A DNA stretch of 64,000 bases. Source: Aphelidium insulamus. Its lineage: Eukaryota > Aphelidiomycota > Aphelidea > Aphelidiaceae. Location: NCBI GenBank assembly GCA_036784855.1, contig JAZDSV010000055.1, positions 1-64,000 of the forward strand, written 5' to 3'. Made by a program: the position numbers and the translations under genes. This document shows positions 51,017-61,540 of the stretch, one piece after another. Every line of letters starts with the position of its first letter. Position 1 is the first letter of the stretch. The notes beneath the pieces are model-generated. The model worked only from the letters and a program-made list of their open reading frames with translations, had not been told where the DNA came from and did no database searches.

Positions 51017-51643
51017 TCATGATGATTCTGGCTCCTCTGACAAGGGCATGGGCGTGTCATCAACTTGTGCGGCGGCGGCACTGTCTACAGCGGCCGGCAC
51101 GTCTGTTGATATAGTTTCTGACGCTTCGGCCGCCTTAAGCAGCTCGGCTTTTAACCGCTTGGCGCTCAGTGTGGTCGGTATGGCGTCGTGCAGAAAGTCA
51201 AACTGCTCTACTTCCAGCACGGCATTGGCTGTGGCGTGTGTGAGTGAGTGAGTGTAAGTAGATGTAGTGCACAATGCTATGCACAGATATACGCAACACG
51301 CACAGATATCGCGATACGCAACCGTCTTGCGCTTGTCTCGCTTGGTGTACTGGTAGGCGTGCCGACACAAGTGCTCCACAAAGATTTCGGTGGCGGCCGT
51401 CACGCAGAACACGGCGTCACCACTAACCTTGCCCACCGTCGCATCCTCCTTCATTATACGGCGCACGCGGAGTAAGGGCAGAGCAGGACCGCCAGACACT
51501 GGTGCTGGAGTCGCTGACGCCGTGTCCTCGGCGACCAAGTTGCCCTGTGTCGACAGGTGTTCCCGCGTGGGAGAGGCGCTGGGCGCATGTCTGTCCAAGC
51601 CGTCGGTGGCATTGCCAGTGGCGGTTGTGTCCTCGATTGTCAT
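51017..51643 (-). CDS. Histone-fold protein, CHRAC1/POLE4 (Dpb3)-like
   Basis: Exons 51643-51304 and 51228-51017; 183 residues. A disordered N-terminus is followed by a histone fold (about 53-130): LPLLRVRRIMKED, AATEIFVEHLCRHAYQY, KRKTVAYRDI-SNAV, FDFLHDAIP, close to human CHRAC1 and POLE4. The C-terminus is acidic and Ala-rich. Such proteins pair with a second histone-fold subunit (POLE3/CHRAC17 type) in DNA polymerase epsilon or the ISWI chromatin-remodelling complex. I cannot tell CHRAC1 and POLE4 apart with certainty; the LHDAIP...L-AKRLKAEL tail favours CHRAC1. Confidence 0.82.
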   Translation of the reverse strand: MTIEDTTATGNATDGLDRHAPSASPTREHLSTQGNLVAEDTASATPAPVSGGPALPLLRVRRIMKEDATVGKVSGDAVFCVTAATEIFVEHLCRHAYQYTKRDKRKTVAYRDICACCVYLCIALCTTSTYTHSLTHATANAVLEVEQFDFLHDAIPTTLSAKRLKAELLKAAEASETISTDVPAAVDSAAAAQVDDTPMPLSEEPESS

Positions 51644-51955
51644 ATTGTCTTGACACTATTGTGGTCCCTGTAAATACAGAACATTCTTGGCAATATGTAC
51701 AAATGCTTGCTCAGCCTGCACATGTAGCTTCCACAATACTTTCTACTACTTCACAATACTATTTACTACTACTGTCGCAATACTATGTAGTGTGTACTAT
51801 GTGTTACTGCTTCCACAATACTGTATATTGCCAGTGGAGGCAACAGCTACATTAAGACAATCCCACAAAATATTCTATTTCCATCTGTGGCAATGTGGGG
51901 GCATTGTATGTGTAAGTGTGACGCGTTACTCGTGCAGTAGAGTGCTTAGAGGAGA
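51644..51955. other. Intergenic, degenerate CACAATACT-like repeats
   Basis: Between 51731 and 51830 a motif like C(A)CAATACT occurs about four times, interleaved with TACTACT runs. No gene seen. Confidence 0.4.
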
Positions 51956-52519
51956 TTATTTGTAGTCTGCGGCCACGGGCAGCACAGAGTAGGCGGTGGA
52001 GCGACGGCGCACCCAGTACAGCACCAGCCCCGCGCCAAACACACTAACTATGGTACCAAACGCCACTCCGGCACAGAAGCCATATTGCACTCCCTCAGTC
52101 GCAGACAGTGCACCCAGTTGATCATCAGCACGGCCAGACCACCACGCATTGCCAGTGGCGCAGTCAGGAGGAGTACGCGTGCATGTGCTGTTCAGGCAAA
52201 TTAGACCTTCGCCGCACTGACCGCTGACCACACACACGTCGTTCTCGCCGCGGTCACTAATCGGCAGACACGTGTCTTTCCAGCATTGCTCCGACTGGCA
52301 CTGATATCGAGAATTGCATCGATAAAAGTCGGGAAACTTTTGCCGACATTCACGTGTACCAGAGTTGCAAAAGTGGGTGTACGGGCAATCATTGTTCTGC
52401 GCACATTTATCTACAGCGTCCAGTAGAATATCAGTGCCGTTGGTGGCAGCCAATGTAGTCTCAGCCAGTAGGCACGCAGCGGACGCCAATTGCAGCAATG
52501 CGCGCGGCGAGAAAAGCAT
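51956..52519 (-). CDS. Cys-rich type I membrane protein
   Basis: ATG 52519 gives 187 residues. Signal peptide at 1-24 (LLQLASAACLLAETTLA), then an extracellular domain of about 115 residues with some 14 Cys in spaced pairs (CAQNNDCPYTHFC, CQSEQCWKDTC, CVVSGQCGEGLIC) that resembles small disulphide-rich modules, one transmembrane helix (about 148-168) and a short cytoplasmic tail (RRRSTAYSVLPVAADYK) with a YSVL sorting-type motif. No specific family recognised; a surface receptor or adhesion role is inference only. Confidence 0.7.
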   Translation of the reverse strand: MLFSPRALLQLASAACLLAETTLAATNGTDILLDAVDKCAQNNDCPYTHFCNSGTRECRQKFPDFYRCNSRYQCQSEQCWKDTCLPISDRGENDVCVVSGQCGEGLICLNSTCTRTPPDCATGNAWWSGRADDQLGALSATEGVQYGFCAGVAFGTIVSVFGAGLVLYWVRRRSTAYSVLPVAADYK

Positions 52520-52774
52520 TTTATGTGAAAAGGGTTGCGCCACATTAGATTAGGTTTTACACCTCCTATCTTGCACAATGGAGGCTGCGATATGGAGGCT
52601 GCGATTTATTGGGTATACATGCCGCTTGCCGCTTACCGGTGATCGAATTACAGGTAATACCATAAATTAAGTAAGGGCGCTCATGACGCGATTGGCCGAT
52701 CGAACGATGATCCAGCACCTCCTGCGCCATGTAATAGTTATCGACTCGACAAGTTCCACATTTGCATTCTCATC

Positions 52775-53260
52775 ATGAAACTATTGATAGTTGCAGCGGT
52801 GTTTACGATACTCACTATCAGTTGTGGCGCCGTCACAACCGATCGTCGCGCCGCCACTTCGTCGCAATATCCTGAGCAGCCATTGTCACCCACACGTAAC
52901 AAATACTTCCGTCCCGCCCGCGATCCTCCGCCCGGGTCCGATCGACAGCTATCAGATTTGGATGATACGCCGCCGCCCACGGAGCGATTTTGGAACAATC
53001 CGAATTCAGCCATGATGCATCCGCGTTCAGCGTTCAAGATGGCAAAACCCGGGATTAACAATCAACCGATCAAGAAGCTGCTTCCGTTGACCGAAAAGCC
53101 GCGACCGCTCCCACCTCCCGTATTTGCCTGCGAGACAGAGTCGCACACATCAAGCGCTCCCAAAGCTGGCACTGCGTTTCCTACATCCGAGCTGGGGTCT
53201 ACCGGTGATGAGGAAATAGTACAACGCCTCCTCGCAAGGATTACGCAAACGAAAAACTAA
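52775..53260 (+). CDS. Small secreted Pro/Arg-rich protein
   Basis: Single exon, 161 residues. Signal peptide (LLIVAAVFTILTISCGA) followed by a disordered, proline-rich mature chain with several RP, PPP and PPPT segments and a short amphipathic C-terminus (EEIVQRLLARI). A CGATTGGCCGATCG box (CCAAT-type) lies about 90 bases upstream. Not recognised. Confidence 0.65.
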   Translation: MKLLIVAAVFTILTISCGAVTTDRRAATSSQYPEQPLSPTRNKYFRPARDPPPGSDRQLSDLDDTPPPTERFWNNPNSAMMHPRSAFKMAKPGINNQPIKKLLPLTEKPRPLPPPVFACETESHTSSAPKAGTAFPTSELGSTGDEEIVQRLLARITQTKN

Positions 53261-53592
53261 TCCAAGCGTATATGCGTTCCGGATAATACATAATTTTGCA
53301 GCTGATTTAATTTGCACTGCAAAACTATTGTAGTGTACGCTGCCGGTACTTCATTGAAAATACAGAGCCTGAATTATGAATATTTGCAATTGATTTTAAA
53401 GTTGAGATTATTTATTTAATTCGACCAATCTACTACAGGCAATCTACTATTCAATTCAATGCTTCTTCAATCACTCAATCAATCAACCATCAAACGGATG
53501 AGCTGCAACAGCCTTGGCGACTGCGCCACCTTCGACCTTGACAGCTGTTGAACGTCGCGCATCTGGCAATCATTGCTTTTCGTGTGCAACAA
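53261..53592. other. Intergenic
   Basis: AT-rich with AATCAATC-type repeats near 53460-53490. No gene seen. Confidence 0.45.
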
Positions 53593-54321
53593 ATGAGTTA
53601 CTCCTACGACATCCCTGCCACTCAGGATCCGGCTAACCCTGCCACTGCAACTCCCGGAGTCACTGCTCCCGGTATTAATGCAGGCGATGCACTGTCTGTC
53701 GTCCACGCTGCAGAGGCAGATCGCGAAGAATATGAACGCAGTCTCTTGCACCGTATGCACTATAACCCATTGTACTACATAATTTAATAATGGCAGGTGT
53801 GGGTCTGGTAACCGCAGCTGAATATTCTGCGTCACGCATTCGTGCGCACGTCATTCGCGCTGAGAGTATGTATTTAGTTGCATATCTCGGCTAAATTTGA
53901 TCACATGCCAGACGCAGCTTTGCTGTACGGCGGCGCGGCAGGCGCTCCGTTATGGCTTGGCCCTGCTCTCGCCCCGCTGGTCAATGCCATCGCCAATGTT
54001 GGCGCATCCATAGATGATATGCGCGGCCGCCAGGAAGCTATGGATCGTCGCCAAGAAGTTATGGATTGTCGCCAGGAGAATATGGAGCTAGTTCTGCACG
54101 CGATCCGCGATGATGTGAAGCTACTACTTGGACTTTATGAACGTCTTGCAGAGAGTCAGACCCATTTGGAGCTGCATGTCCACGCCATCAATGAGAATGT
54201 AGCCATCCTTATTGGTATGAATGAGCAACAAGTTGCAGATAAAGAGCAGCACCGCCGCATTATGGAGCGTCTGCAAATTATGTTACAAGCAATGAAGCTG
54301 CCAGAGGTCAATTGTGACTGA
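53593..54321 (+). CDS. Unrecognised coiled-coil protein with heptad repeats
   Basis: Exons 53593-53752, 53797-53865, 53912-54321 join in phase to 212 residues. The N-terminal 75 residues are low-complexity then helical. A hydrophobic stretch (GAPLWLGPALAPLVNAIANVG, in part) precedes a heptad repeat GRQEAMD-RRQEVMD-CRQENME near 120-142 and then a long amphipathic helix to the end, so a coiled-coil oligomer is likely. No known domain. All three exon joins keep the frame and have GT-AG borders, which supports a real gene. Confidence 0.6.
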
Positions 54322-54889
54322 ACGGCAAATCCTGTTCAATGAAATTACAAATCAATATTTAACATTGTGAATGATCACTTACCGGCTCAAAGGCTACATT
54401 AGCACAAGTGAGTAATGTCTATCCAAACAGTCTAACACCAACAGAGTGGCAGTAAATTAAGTTTTATCAGGTTGGGAAGACTAGCTACCAACCACAGAAG
54501 ATTCTGCCATTTACTGATAGGTAAAATTCTGTTCAGAATCCTGTACATATTTATGTCAAACAATTATTTACATTAAAACTCATTGCGCAGGCGCTTCCAA
54601 GTATTCAGTCATTAGATGATTTGACTGCACTGCGTGATAATGTGCCAATCCTACGCCAGTATTTGCTTGGATATGGCCTAACACTGCCACACAGAATTGC
54701 ACACTGTTTGCAGATTTTGGCTTGCCATTGGTTATTATGGTCAAGTATAGATTCAATACTCAATACTCATGCAGTACTCAAAAAAGTTCAATAGCTAGCA
54801 ATACCAAGAAGCTTCTCAAACCTAGTGAATATATACATATTTAAAACAAATCTTAAAAATATTTAAAACCACAGCCAACAGGAGTTTAA
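54322..54889. other. Intergenic, nothing recognised
   Basis: About 570 AT-rich bases between the coiled-coil gene and the epimerase stop. No open frame of note and no RNA gene seen. Confidence 0.5.
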
Positions 54890-56310
54890 TCACACCAGCA
54901 CTGTGTCATTGTCGGCAGTGTCATAGCGTGAACGCCACCACTCCACCAGGCGCAGCATTCCCTGCTGCAACGGCACTCGTGGCCTGTACCCAAGCTCATG
55001 CTGTGACTTATTCAGATCAGCAAAGGTGCGGTCCACGTCACCGAGCTGCATGGGCAGATGTCGAATGTGCGCCTCCCTGCCAACGGCAGCCTCAATAGTG
55101 CGTATAAATTGGCGCAGAGTGACTGGTTGACTGTTGCCCAGGTTGTAGACAGAGTGCAGCGGGGTATCCGAGCGCGGAGACACGTCACTGGAACGGAATA
55201 GCTGTGAGTCACATGGTGACGCAAATGGACGTGCAAGCGCAGCCAATATGCCGGCCACAATATCGTCAACGTAAGTGTAGTCACGAGACGAAGAACCGTC
55301 TCCGTACTGGTCGATGGGTATGCCACGCGCTATCCGGTCCACAAACTTGAATGGTGCCATATCGGGGCGGCCACGCGGTCCATATACGGTGAAGAAGCGC
55401 AGTCCAGTCAGAGGTAACTTGTACATGGAGGAATATGCGGCGGCCATGGCTTCGCAGGCCTGTCCAGTAAGTTCATGCACGCATAGAACACATATCAGAT
55501 ATTTACCTTCTTGGTGGCGGCGTATGGAGATACGACGTTGTCAGTGAGATCAGACTCGCTGAATGGCACCTTCTTGTTGGCACCATACACGGACGATGAC
55601 GAGGCGTAGACCACATGACGCACACCGTGCTTGTGTGCCAAGTCAAATATGACAGTAGAAGCCAGAACATTTGATCGCACATAAACATCTGCGACATTAA
55701 ATATAAGCATATTGTAGCATATTGCACAATAAATCATACCAGGATCGTCAATGCTGGCACGTACACCAGCACGCGCCGCCAAGTGAACAATGCCAGAGAT
55801 GCGCTCCGTAGAAATCACGGCATCCATAAAGTCACGGTCGGCAATGTCGCCGCGGTAGAATTTAAATACGCTCTCGATGGACTCATCAGCAGCGCTGTCG
55901 CCATCGCAACTGGGCGGCATGCAGCAGATATCACGTGCAACTGATCGCAGCAGTGCCAGATTCTCCAGCTTGATATTGACGTCATAGTAATCATTGAGCT
56001 CGTCCACAACGACAACGCGGTGGCCGCGCACCAGCAACGCGTGCGCCGTGTGCGACCCAATAAATCCAGCCCCACCCGTGACCAGCACGGTGGGAAACAG
56101 GTGCAGCAAGTTGGCGGCGGCGATGGCATCAATGGTTTCGCTGTCAATGTTGTTGTGCTTGTTTTCAACACTGGTGGCCAGTGGTGATGGCGTCGGTGGC
56201 GATGGCGGCGGCGTGACACAGCAGCCGCGACTGGAATCAATCTCGGCCAGGCAGGATGCGCAGCACTGCACGGCAGTCGAAGCAGCAGTGGCGGTGGCGT
56301 GAGGAGACAT
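54890..56310 (-). CDS. NAD-dependent epimerase, UDP-glucuronate 4-epimerase-like
   Basis: Exons 56310-55740, 55688-55507, 55459-54890; 440 residues from ATG 56310. After about 75 low-complexity residues the Rossmann motif TGGAGFIGSH binds NAD. The catalytic SSSSVYG and Y-x3-K (SPYAATKK) follow, then RFFTVYGPRGRPDMAPFKF and SRDYTYVDDIV, wording typical of UDP-glucuronate 4-epimerases. It would convert UDP-glucuronate to UDP-galacturonate for wall or capsule polysaccharides. No transmembrane anchor is evident, unlike plant GAE proteins. The second exon join falls just after the catalytic Lys. Confidence 0.88.
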
Positions 56311-56437
56311 TGTATGCGAAGGAAACTGTCTATAAGAAAGTAGGAAAGCTGCCGCTTTTATATCTTTCGCATATTTCATTCGCGTCAGCCAATCGCGCAT
56401 ATCGGCTGACGTCAGAGCACGCGATTATCGTGCTTAA

Positions 56438-58887
56438 TCAGCGGCCATGACGTCGTCGGTGTCCCGCGTCCCTGTCAACGCCACCTGCTCCTCCACCTGC
56501 GTAGCCATGACGACTGTCTGCGGCAGGTCTGTGGCGATGTGTCGGGCGCTCGTCGCGGCGATCACGGCCACCACTGTCTCCGCCGCGCCTGAATCCAAGT
56601 CGGAACCCGCCGTCGTCATCGTGAATATATGTTCTTGCATGACTGTCTCGGCCGTGTGTACGTCTGTCCACACCATCAGCGGCAAATGTGTACACTTCGG
56701 GTGAGCGCTCTCGTCTCGGTCGCACCGTCCGCTGACGGTCATCGTCATGTCTCCTCGGTGGTGGCGGTGGCTCGCGGCGATGTTCTGGATGTCGCCGGTG
56801 CGGTGACTCTCGGTGATGATGTCGTTGTTGTCGAGATTCTGCAGGTTCTCCGGATCGATGACGGCGATGTTGTGAGTTCCGCCGACAACTGTCTCGGCTG
56901 TCATACTTGCGGCGCCGGTAACTAGATTCGGAGCTGCCGTACGATGATGAAGATGTAGAGTAAGAGCTTCTTGTTCGAGACGATGATGTGTACGATGATG
57001 AGGACGACACTGACGACGAGTAACTGCGTGAGCGGTGCCCACGGTGCCGCGAAGACCGACTGCGACTACGTCGATGATGAGATCTTCCGCGGCCAGATAT
57101 AGGTGGATGCTGTTGTTGAGTGGTGCCACTGGGGGCGGCGGAGATGAGGCGCGGCGCCGGCTACTTCCTCGTCGAGGGCTGCGAGCAACTTCGCGGTCCA
57201 GCCGGCGCCGAGTTTCTCTTGATGCTTCCTCGGGCCTTACGGGGCCGCTATGTGTGTATTGACGTGGTGGCAAATGCGAGTGATCAAGTGGCCTGCTATT
57301 GCCATAATCATGGTGCCTTTCGCTGTCAACAGCTCTGGCTGTCGTCGGGGGCGGTGGCGGTGATATTAGCCTGATCTTCGGCCTCGCCTTTTCGGCAGCC
57401 AGAGCTTCAGCTTCCTTTATTATGGTCGCTTCCTCCAACGCCTTCCTCTTTTCTACCACAAATGAGTACAAAATGAGTATAAAACATTGCAATCAAATCA
57501 TAAACAAACCTTCATCAAGTCGCATCTGTTCCATGAGCTCCGCGTTTAGAATAATCCGAACATCCTTTTGTACTTCAGCCTCTTGGGCATCAAATAGATT
57601 GTTTTCCGCACAGTACTCGAGTATTTTACATCCAGCGCCTGCAGACATTTAGCGATATTGTAAACGGCATGAATGCAGAGAATGCAGATAGGAAGGCAGA
57701 GTGTACCTATAATCTCAGCCAGTGTGATAGACATGACGTCAAACCAGAGGCGAGAACACTTGTGCTTGCCGGCGGGCATAACATGATCTGGTAGCTCCAT
57801 GGCACCCATGTCGTATACATGGATGTATGTTGGACTTTTGGATGTGATGTAGAGGCAAGCAGCGGCCACCGTGTAGTATGGGTACAGAACAGACACTGCG
57901 CTGCCATAAGTCATGGCGCACAGCTTCCAGGCAAAAAAGGCGAAATCGGCCGACACTGACCAATAACAGTTAGCAGAACCAATGTAGACATACAGCACAT
58001 ACTTTTCAATCGTTTGGCCAGCTTGATGAGAAACGTGTGGGCGTGCTTGACATCAAAGTGGAACTCTATCGACTCTAGGAACTCCATCTCCATCCCAATG
58101 ACATGACGCCGACACCGCTCCACTTGCTGACAAACAGTTTGAGTAACAATTGTAAAACAGAAATATCATTCAACGTACCACACTATCCAGCGGCAAATTC
58201 ATGTACTTGGTCGGATCGTGGACTTCCAGGGCGCGCTTGACAATGTACCGCAGCTTCTTGATGGTGTCCTCGGTCTTGGAGGCGACAAACAGACACAGTA
58301 TTGCGACTTCCTGCCAGCAGCACAGTGTCAGTCGAGTGTTGGGCGAGTATCAGCGCCCGCTGCTCTGTAGTCCCCCTCGCTGCACACATGTCTGTTGATA
58401 GTGACAGGACATTGGAGGGGGACTATGAGCGTGGCCATGTGCACTGAACGTACCATGGGATTGAACTGTGCCATGGAATGGCAAATGAAAAAACGATGGA
58501 AATATATTTGAGCCGTTGTGGCTGTTTTAAGTGGACTGCACACATTATTATATGTTGTTAATATTTATGTACAGCGTGAGTGTCACAAGAGAGTGCGGCA
58601 GAGGAGAGAAGAGAGCGCAGTGCAAACATTGCAATCACATGACACATACGGAACAGGAAACACACAAACACACATATTCACACAGGCAGTATATGTATAC
58701 ATCCATAAACACAAGTGCACTATACACAGTCACAACACAGTTGCCACATACAAACCAAGCGAGCGGCAAACAGCGACAATCAGCCGGCAGCTCTTTACCC
58801 GGACCGCCTCCACCTGCACCGCCAGACACCCACAATTAGCACTTGTATCGCACTCCAAGCCACCATCACCACCACATCCATCACCAT

Positions 58888-58926
<39 letters not shown>

Positions 58927-59277
58927 CCACAAGTACACACAGGGACATGTCTGTACACCACTGCGTACCGTGGCAGCTGTCATGGGACGTGAACCCATCG
59001 CACAAATCTCTTCCAGCTGCTCTTCCGTCACGTAGCTAGGCCGCAGCACACGCCTAAACACCACCAGGCCGTCGTTGTCCGTGACATCAGTCACACCAGA
59101 CGGCCGCCGTGTGATGGGCGCGCCGGGGGTGGCACGAGTGCTGGTTACAGCGGTGGTGGCGGGTGAGGAGCGTGTGCTGTCGATGTGGGGTGTGGGTCGT
59201 CGTGATGGCAGAGAAGGGTGCGTTGGGTGACGTGGTGGCCGCGCTGCCGGTGCCGCGGGCGCGTCAGATTCACGCAT
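56438..59277 (-). CDS. Transcriptional cyclin (cyclin K/L/T type) with RS-rich tail
   Basis: Exons on the minus strand: 59277-58969, 58813-58752, 58535-58454, 58310-58179, 58126-58003, 57955-57707, 57638-57510, 57452-56438. The first cyclin box reads GFPLKTATTAQIYFHRFF, EVAILCLFVASKTEDTIKKL; the second runs through exons 5-6 (FHFDVKHAHTFLIKLAKRL; AAACLYITSKS). Such cyclins activate CDK9/12/11-type kinases that act on RNA polymerase II and splicing. The C-terminus begins as a Lys/Glu helix and should become an Arg/Ser-rich domain, but the RS reading (RSRSRSSRHRGHRSRS, stop 56438) is one frame off from the upstream frame; the switch lies near a run of five C at about 57134. The unshifted frame ends at 56434. 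Confidence 0.85.
58889..58924. repeat. (CA)n microsatellite in cyclin intron 1
   Basis: About 17 CA units inside intron 58814-58968; on the transcribed strand this is a GU/TG tract close to the acceptor side. Confidence 0.9.
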
Positions 59278-59369
59278 CGGATGATTGTATGTGGATCGGT
59301 TTGGGTTAGCCGGGCTGCTGCTTTACACCATAAGGGAAAACAACGTCTATCAGATTATCGTTCAAAAAA

Positions 59370-59954
59370 ATGCTAAAAGTTCTCTCACGATCGACGCTGC
59401 GCCGTGTACCGGCAGCGGGCAGCGGCTTGATGACAAGGTATCGCCTTAGCACCCTACAGACACCGTATCTGTCTGGAAGGCGTCAGTGCAGCAGTACTAT
59501 ATCAACACCGCTCCCTGCAGGCAACAAATTGGATCAAGAGAGCGCCGCCGCCGCAGCCAGCGCACAGGCCAAGACTCTGATAGCATTCACGTGCTCGGTG
59601 TGCAATACACGCACGCACAAGATGATGGCCAAGCGTGCCTACACACACGGCGTGGTCATCATCCAGTGTCCCGGATGCCGCAATCGCCACCTGATTGCCG
59701 ACAATTGCGGCTGGTTCAGTCGACACCCGACCAATGTGGAGACGTTGCTGCGCGAAAAGGCTGCATCAGAGTCGGAGTCTTCATCGGCACCCCTTCAGGC
59801 TAGTGATATTGCATCAACCAGTGCTGTGAATACAGTGGACAGTAAGGATGCAAAAGATGGCGGCAACCTGGCAGACTTGTGCATGGAACTGCTGCCAGAA
59901 GAGCTGCAGCAGTGGGAGAAACAGCAACGTGAAGCCGCATCAGCAGTTAAATAG
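59370..59954 (+). CDS. DNLZ: DNL-type zinc finger protein (mitochondrial Hsp70 escort)
   Basis: Single exon, 194 residues. The Arg/Ser/Leu-rich N-terminus lacks acidic residues and looks like a mitochondrial targeting sequence. The DNL zinc ribbon occupies about 72-125: FTCSVCNTRTHKMMAKRAY, then QCPGCRNRHLIADNCGWF, with the two C-x2-C pairs that bind zinc. The family (Zim17/Hep1/DNLZ) keeps mitochondrial Hsp70 soluble. The usual DNLGWF is DNCGWF here. An acidic, Ser-rich tail of about 65 residues follows. Confidence 0.93.
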   Translation: MLKVLSRSTLRRVPAAGSGLMTRYRLSTLQTPYLSGRRQCSSTISTPLPAGNKLDQESAAAAASAQAKTLIAFTCSVCNTRTHKMMAKRAYTHGVVIIQCPGCRNRHLIADNCGWFSRHPTNVETLLREKAASESESSSAPLQASDIASTSAVNTVDSKDAKDGGNLADLCMELLPEELQQWEKQQREAASAVK

Positions 59955-60055
59955 AACAATTTAAACACGGACGAGAGACAGTCGGTGTGCGCCTCAACTG
60001 TTCCGGCCGCCGCCCACACGCACAAGCAGCTCAAATATCCACAAGATATCACACT

Positions 60056-61037
60056 ATGCAAACTGCAGCACCGGTGTCGCCCAGTGCTCCCGCGCCACCC
60101 AAGCGACAGGGTGTGCTGCACTATGAGGTGATTACTGCTCCCGTGGACTACTCGGCCAAGACCCCCGATGAGCTCACATTCGCCGAGGGCAGTGTACGTT
60201 GCCACAAGTAACTTCAATGCTATATACACACTATATAATGCGTTGAAGGTGTTGACTGTGCTGGAGAAGCGCACCAGTATGGGGATGTGGAAGTGTCAGT
60301 CGGGCGGGCGTGAGGGTCTGGTGCCGGTGGAGGTGTTGTGCGATTCGCCGTCCATAGACTGGCCGTTGCATGAGGCTGCTCGTCGTGGTATGTGCAAGTA
60401 ATGGTTGTGTATAGTACATGTTGGTCATGAGGGTGATGTGCGTCTTTGGCAGGCAATGTGGCACTATTGAAAGAGTTGGCCAGCACGGGAATGAGTTGCA
60501 ATACGCTTGATCATGCCGGCAACACGCCTCTCTACTGGGCTGCTAGAGGTGTGCTTGTATATCAGGCATAATCTATATTAACTTGTATGAAAGGAGGACA
60601 TCTGGACTGTGCCAAGGTTCTCATGGCAGCCAAGCCAGTACTCTACTTGCAGGTACGCACAATTTATGCATTAACTGATATTGGCTTATGCGGTGTAGAA
60701 TCGCCTTGGAGACTCTGTGCTTCATGCTGCAGCGTGGGGTTTGTGGCCATGTAATTGTTATATTTTCTGCTAATCATATTAGGTGGGCATGCTGCTGTAT
60801 TGGAGTTTCTATTACAGCAGCGTCCAGGTACGGAGATACTATAGGTACAGATTGCTATAGTTTATACTTTTAGCCATCGATGAAGTGCTGCATCTGCGCA
60901 ACAAGGCTGGCCAGACTGCGCTTGATCTGGCCAAGAATGGTGATTGTGGTGCCCTGCTACAGCGGGCTACTGCCAGCTCAACGCTGCTCAGCGCGTCTGC
61001 TGGCGACGATGAGCAAGATAGTGACAATGAAAGCTAA
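60056..61037 (+). CDS. OSTF1: SH3-ankyrin adaptor, OSTF1 homologue
   Basis: Exons 60056-60193, 60249-60387, 60453-60548, 60594-60652, 60699-60738, 60783-60827, 60874-61037; 226 residues against 214 in human. A proline-rich start and SH3 domain (TPDELTFAEGS; WKCQSGGREGLVPVEVL) precede ankyrin repeats (PLHEAARRGN; LYWAARGGHLDCAK; VLHAAAWGGHAAVLEFLL) and an acidic C-terminus (DDEQDSDNES). Architecture and order match OSTF1, a cytosolic adaptor that binds proline-rich partners. Several exons are 40-60 bases long. Confidence 0.92.
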
Positions 61038-61540
61038 ATCAATGCATTGAATTTATTGCATTAAGCGAAAATACGTTTTGTCTAGTGATTCTGTGGCATA
61101 TAATCTGCTCAACAATTACACTCGCTGAAAGTCCTACTGTACACTTTAAACTCTTCACACTCCACATGAACTTGACTAGTGCCTCATGGCCATACAGATA
61201 CGGAGATTTTTATACCGCAACAGGGTTAAAGAGGTGCTCGTATGTGTTTTAAATACATTTAGGCTGTGACCGGCAACGCAGCGATCTGATTGGCCGGCAA
61301 ATCGCCACTTAACAACAGCGACCGCTAAACGCACGCGCACTCTGACTCGTCGTCGTTCTTGCTGTTGGACGCCTGCTTTGCCCGCCGCCTGTTTCGCCAC
61401 CGCTTCAAGGTGTTTCCGTAGCTACCCGTGTTCACATCCATCTTGGTGTACACATACCGAGTCAATTGCCACTGAACAGCAACATCGTTTAGACCCTCGC
61501 TTCCAACACATCCACCACCACCGCGCCAACACAGCCGACC
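61038..61540. other. Promoter region of SEC14 gene
   Basis: Contains an ATTGGCC (CCAAT-type) at about 61289-61295. No further gene seen. Confidence 0.45.

Noticed and set aside
57120-57150. Short intron explaining the cyclin frame change
   Set aside because: The only GT...AG pair would give an intron of about 20 bases, half the smallest intron seen here.
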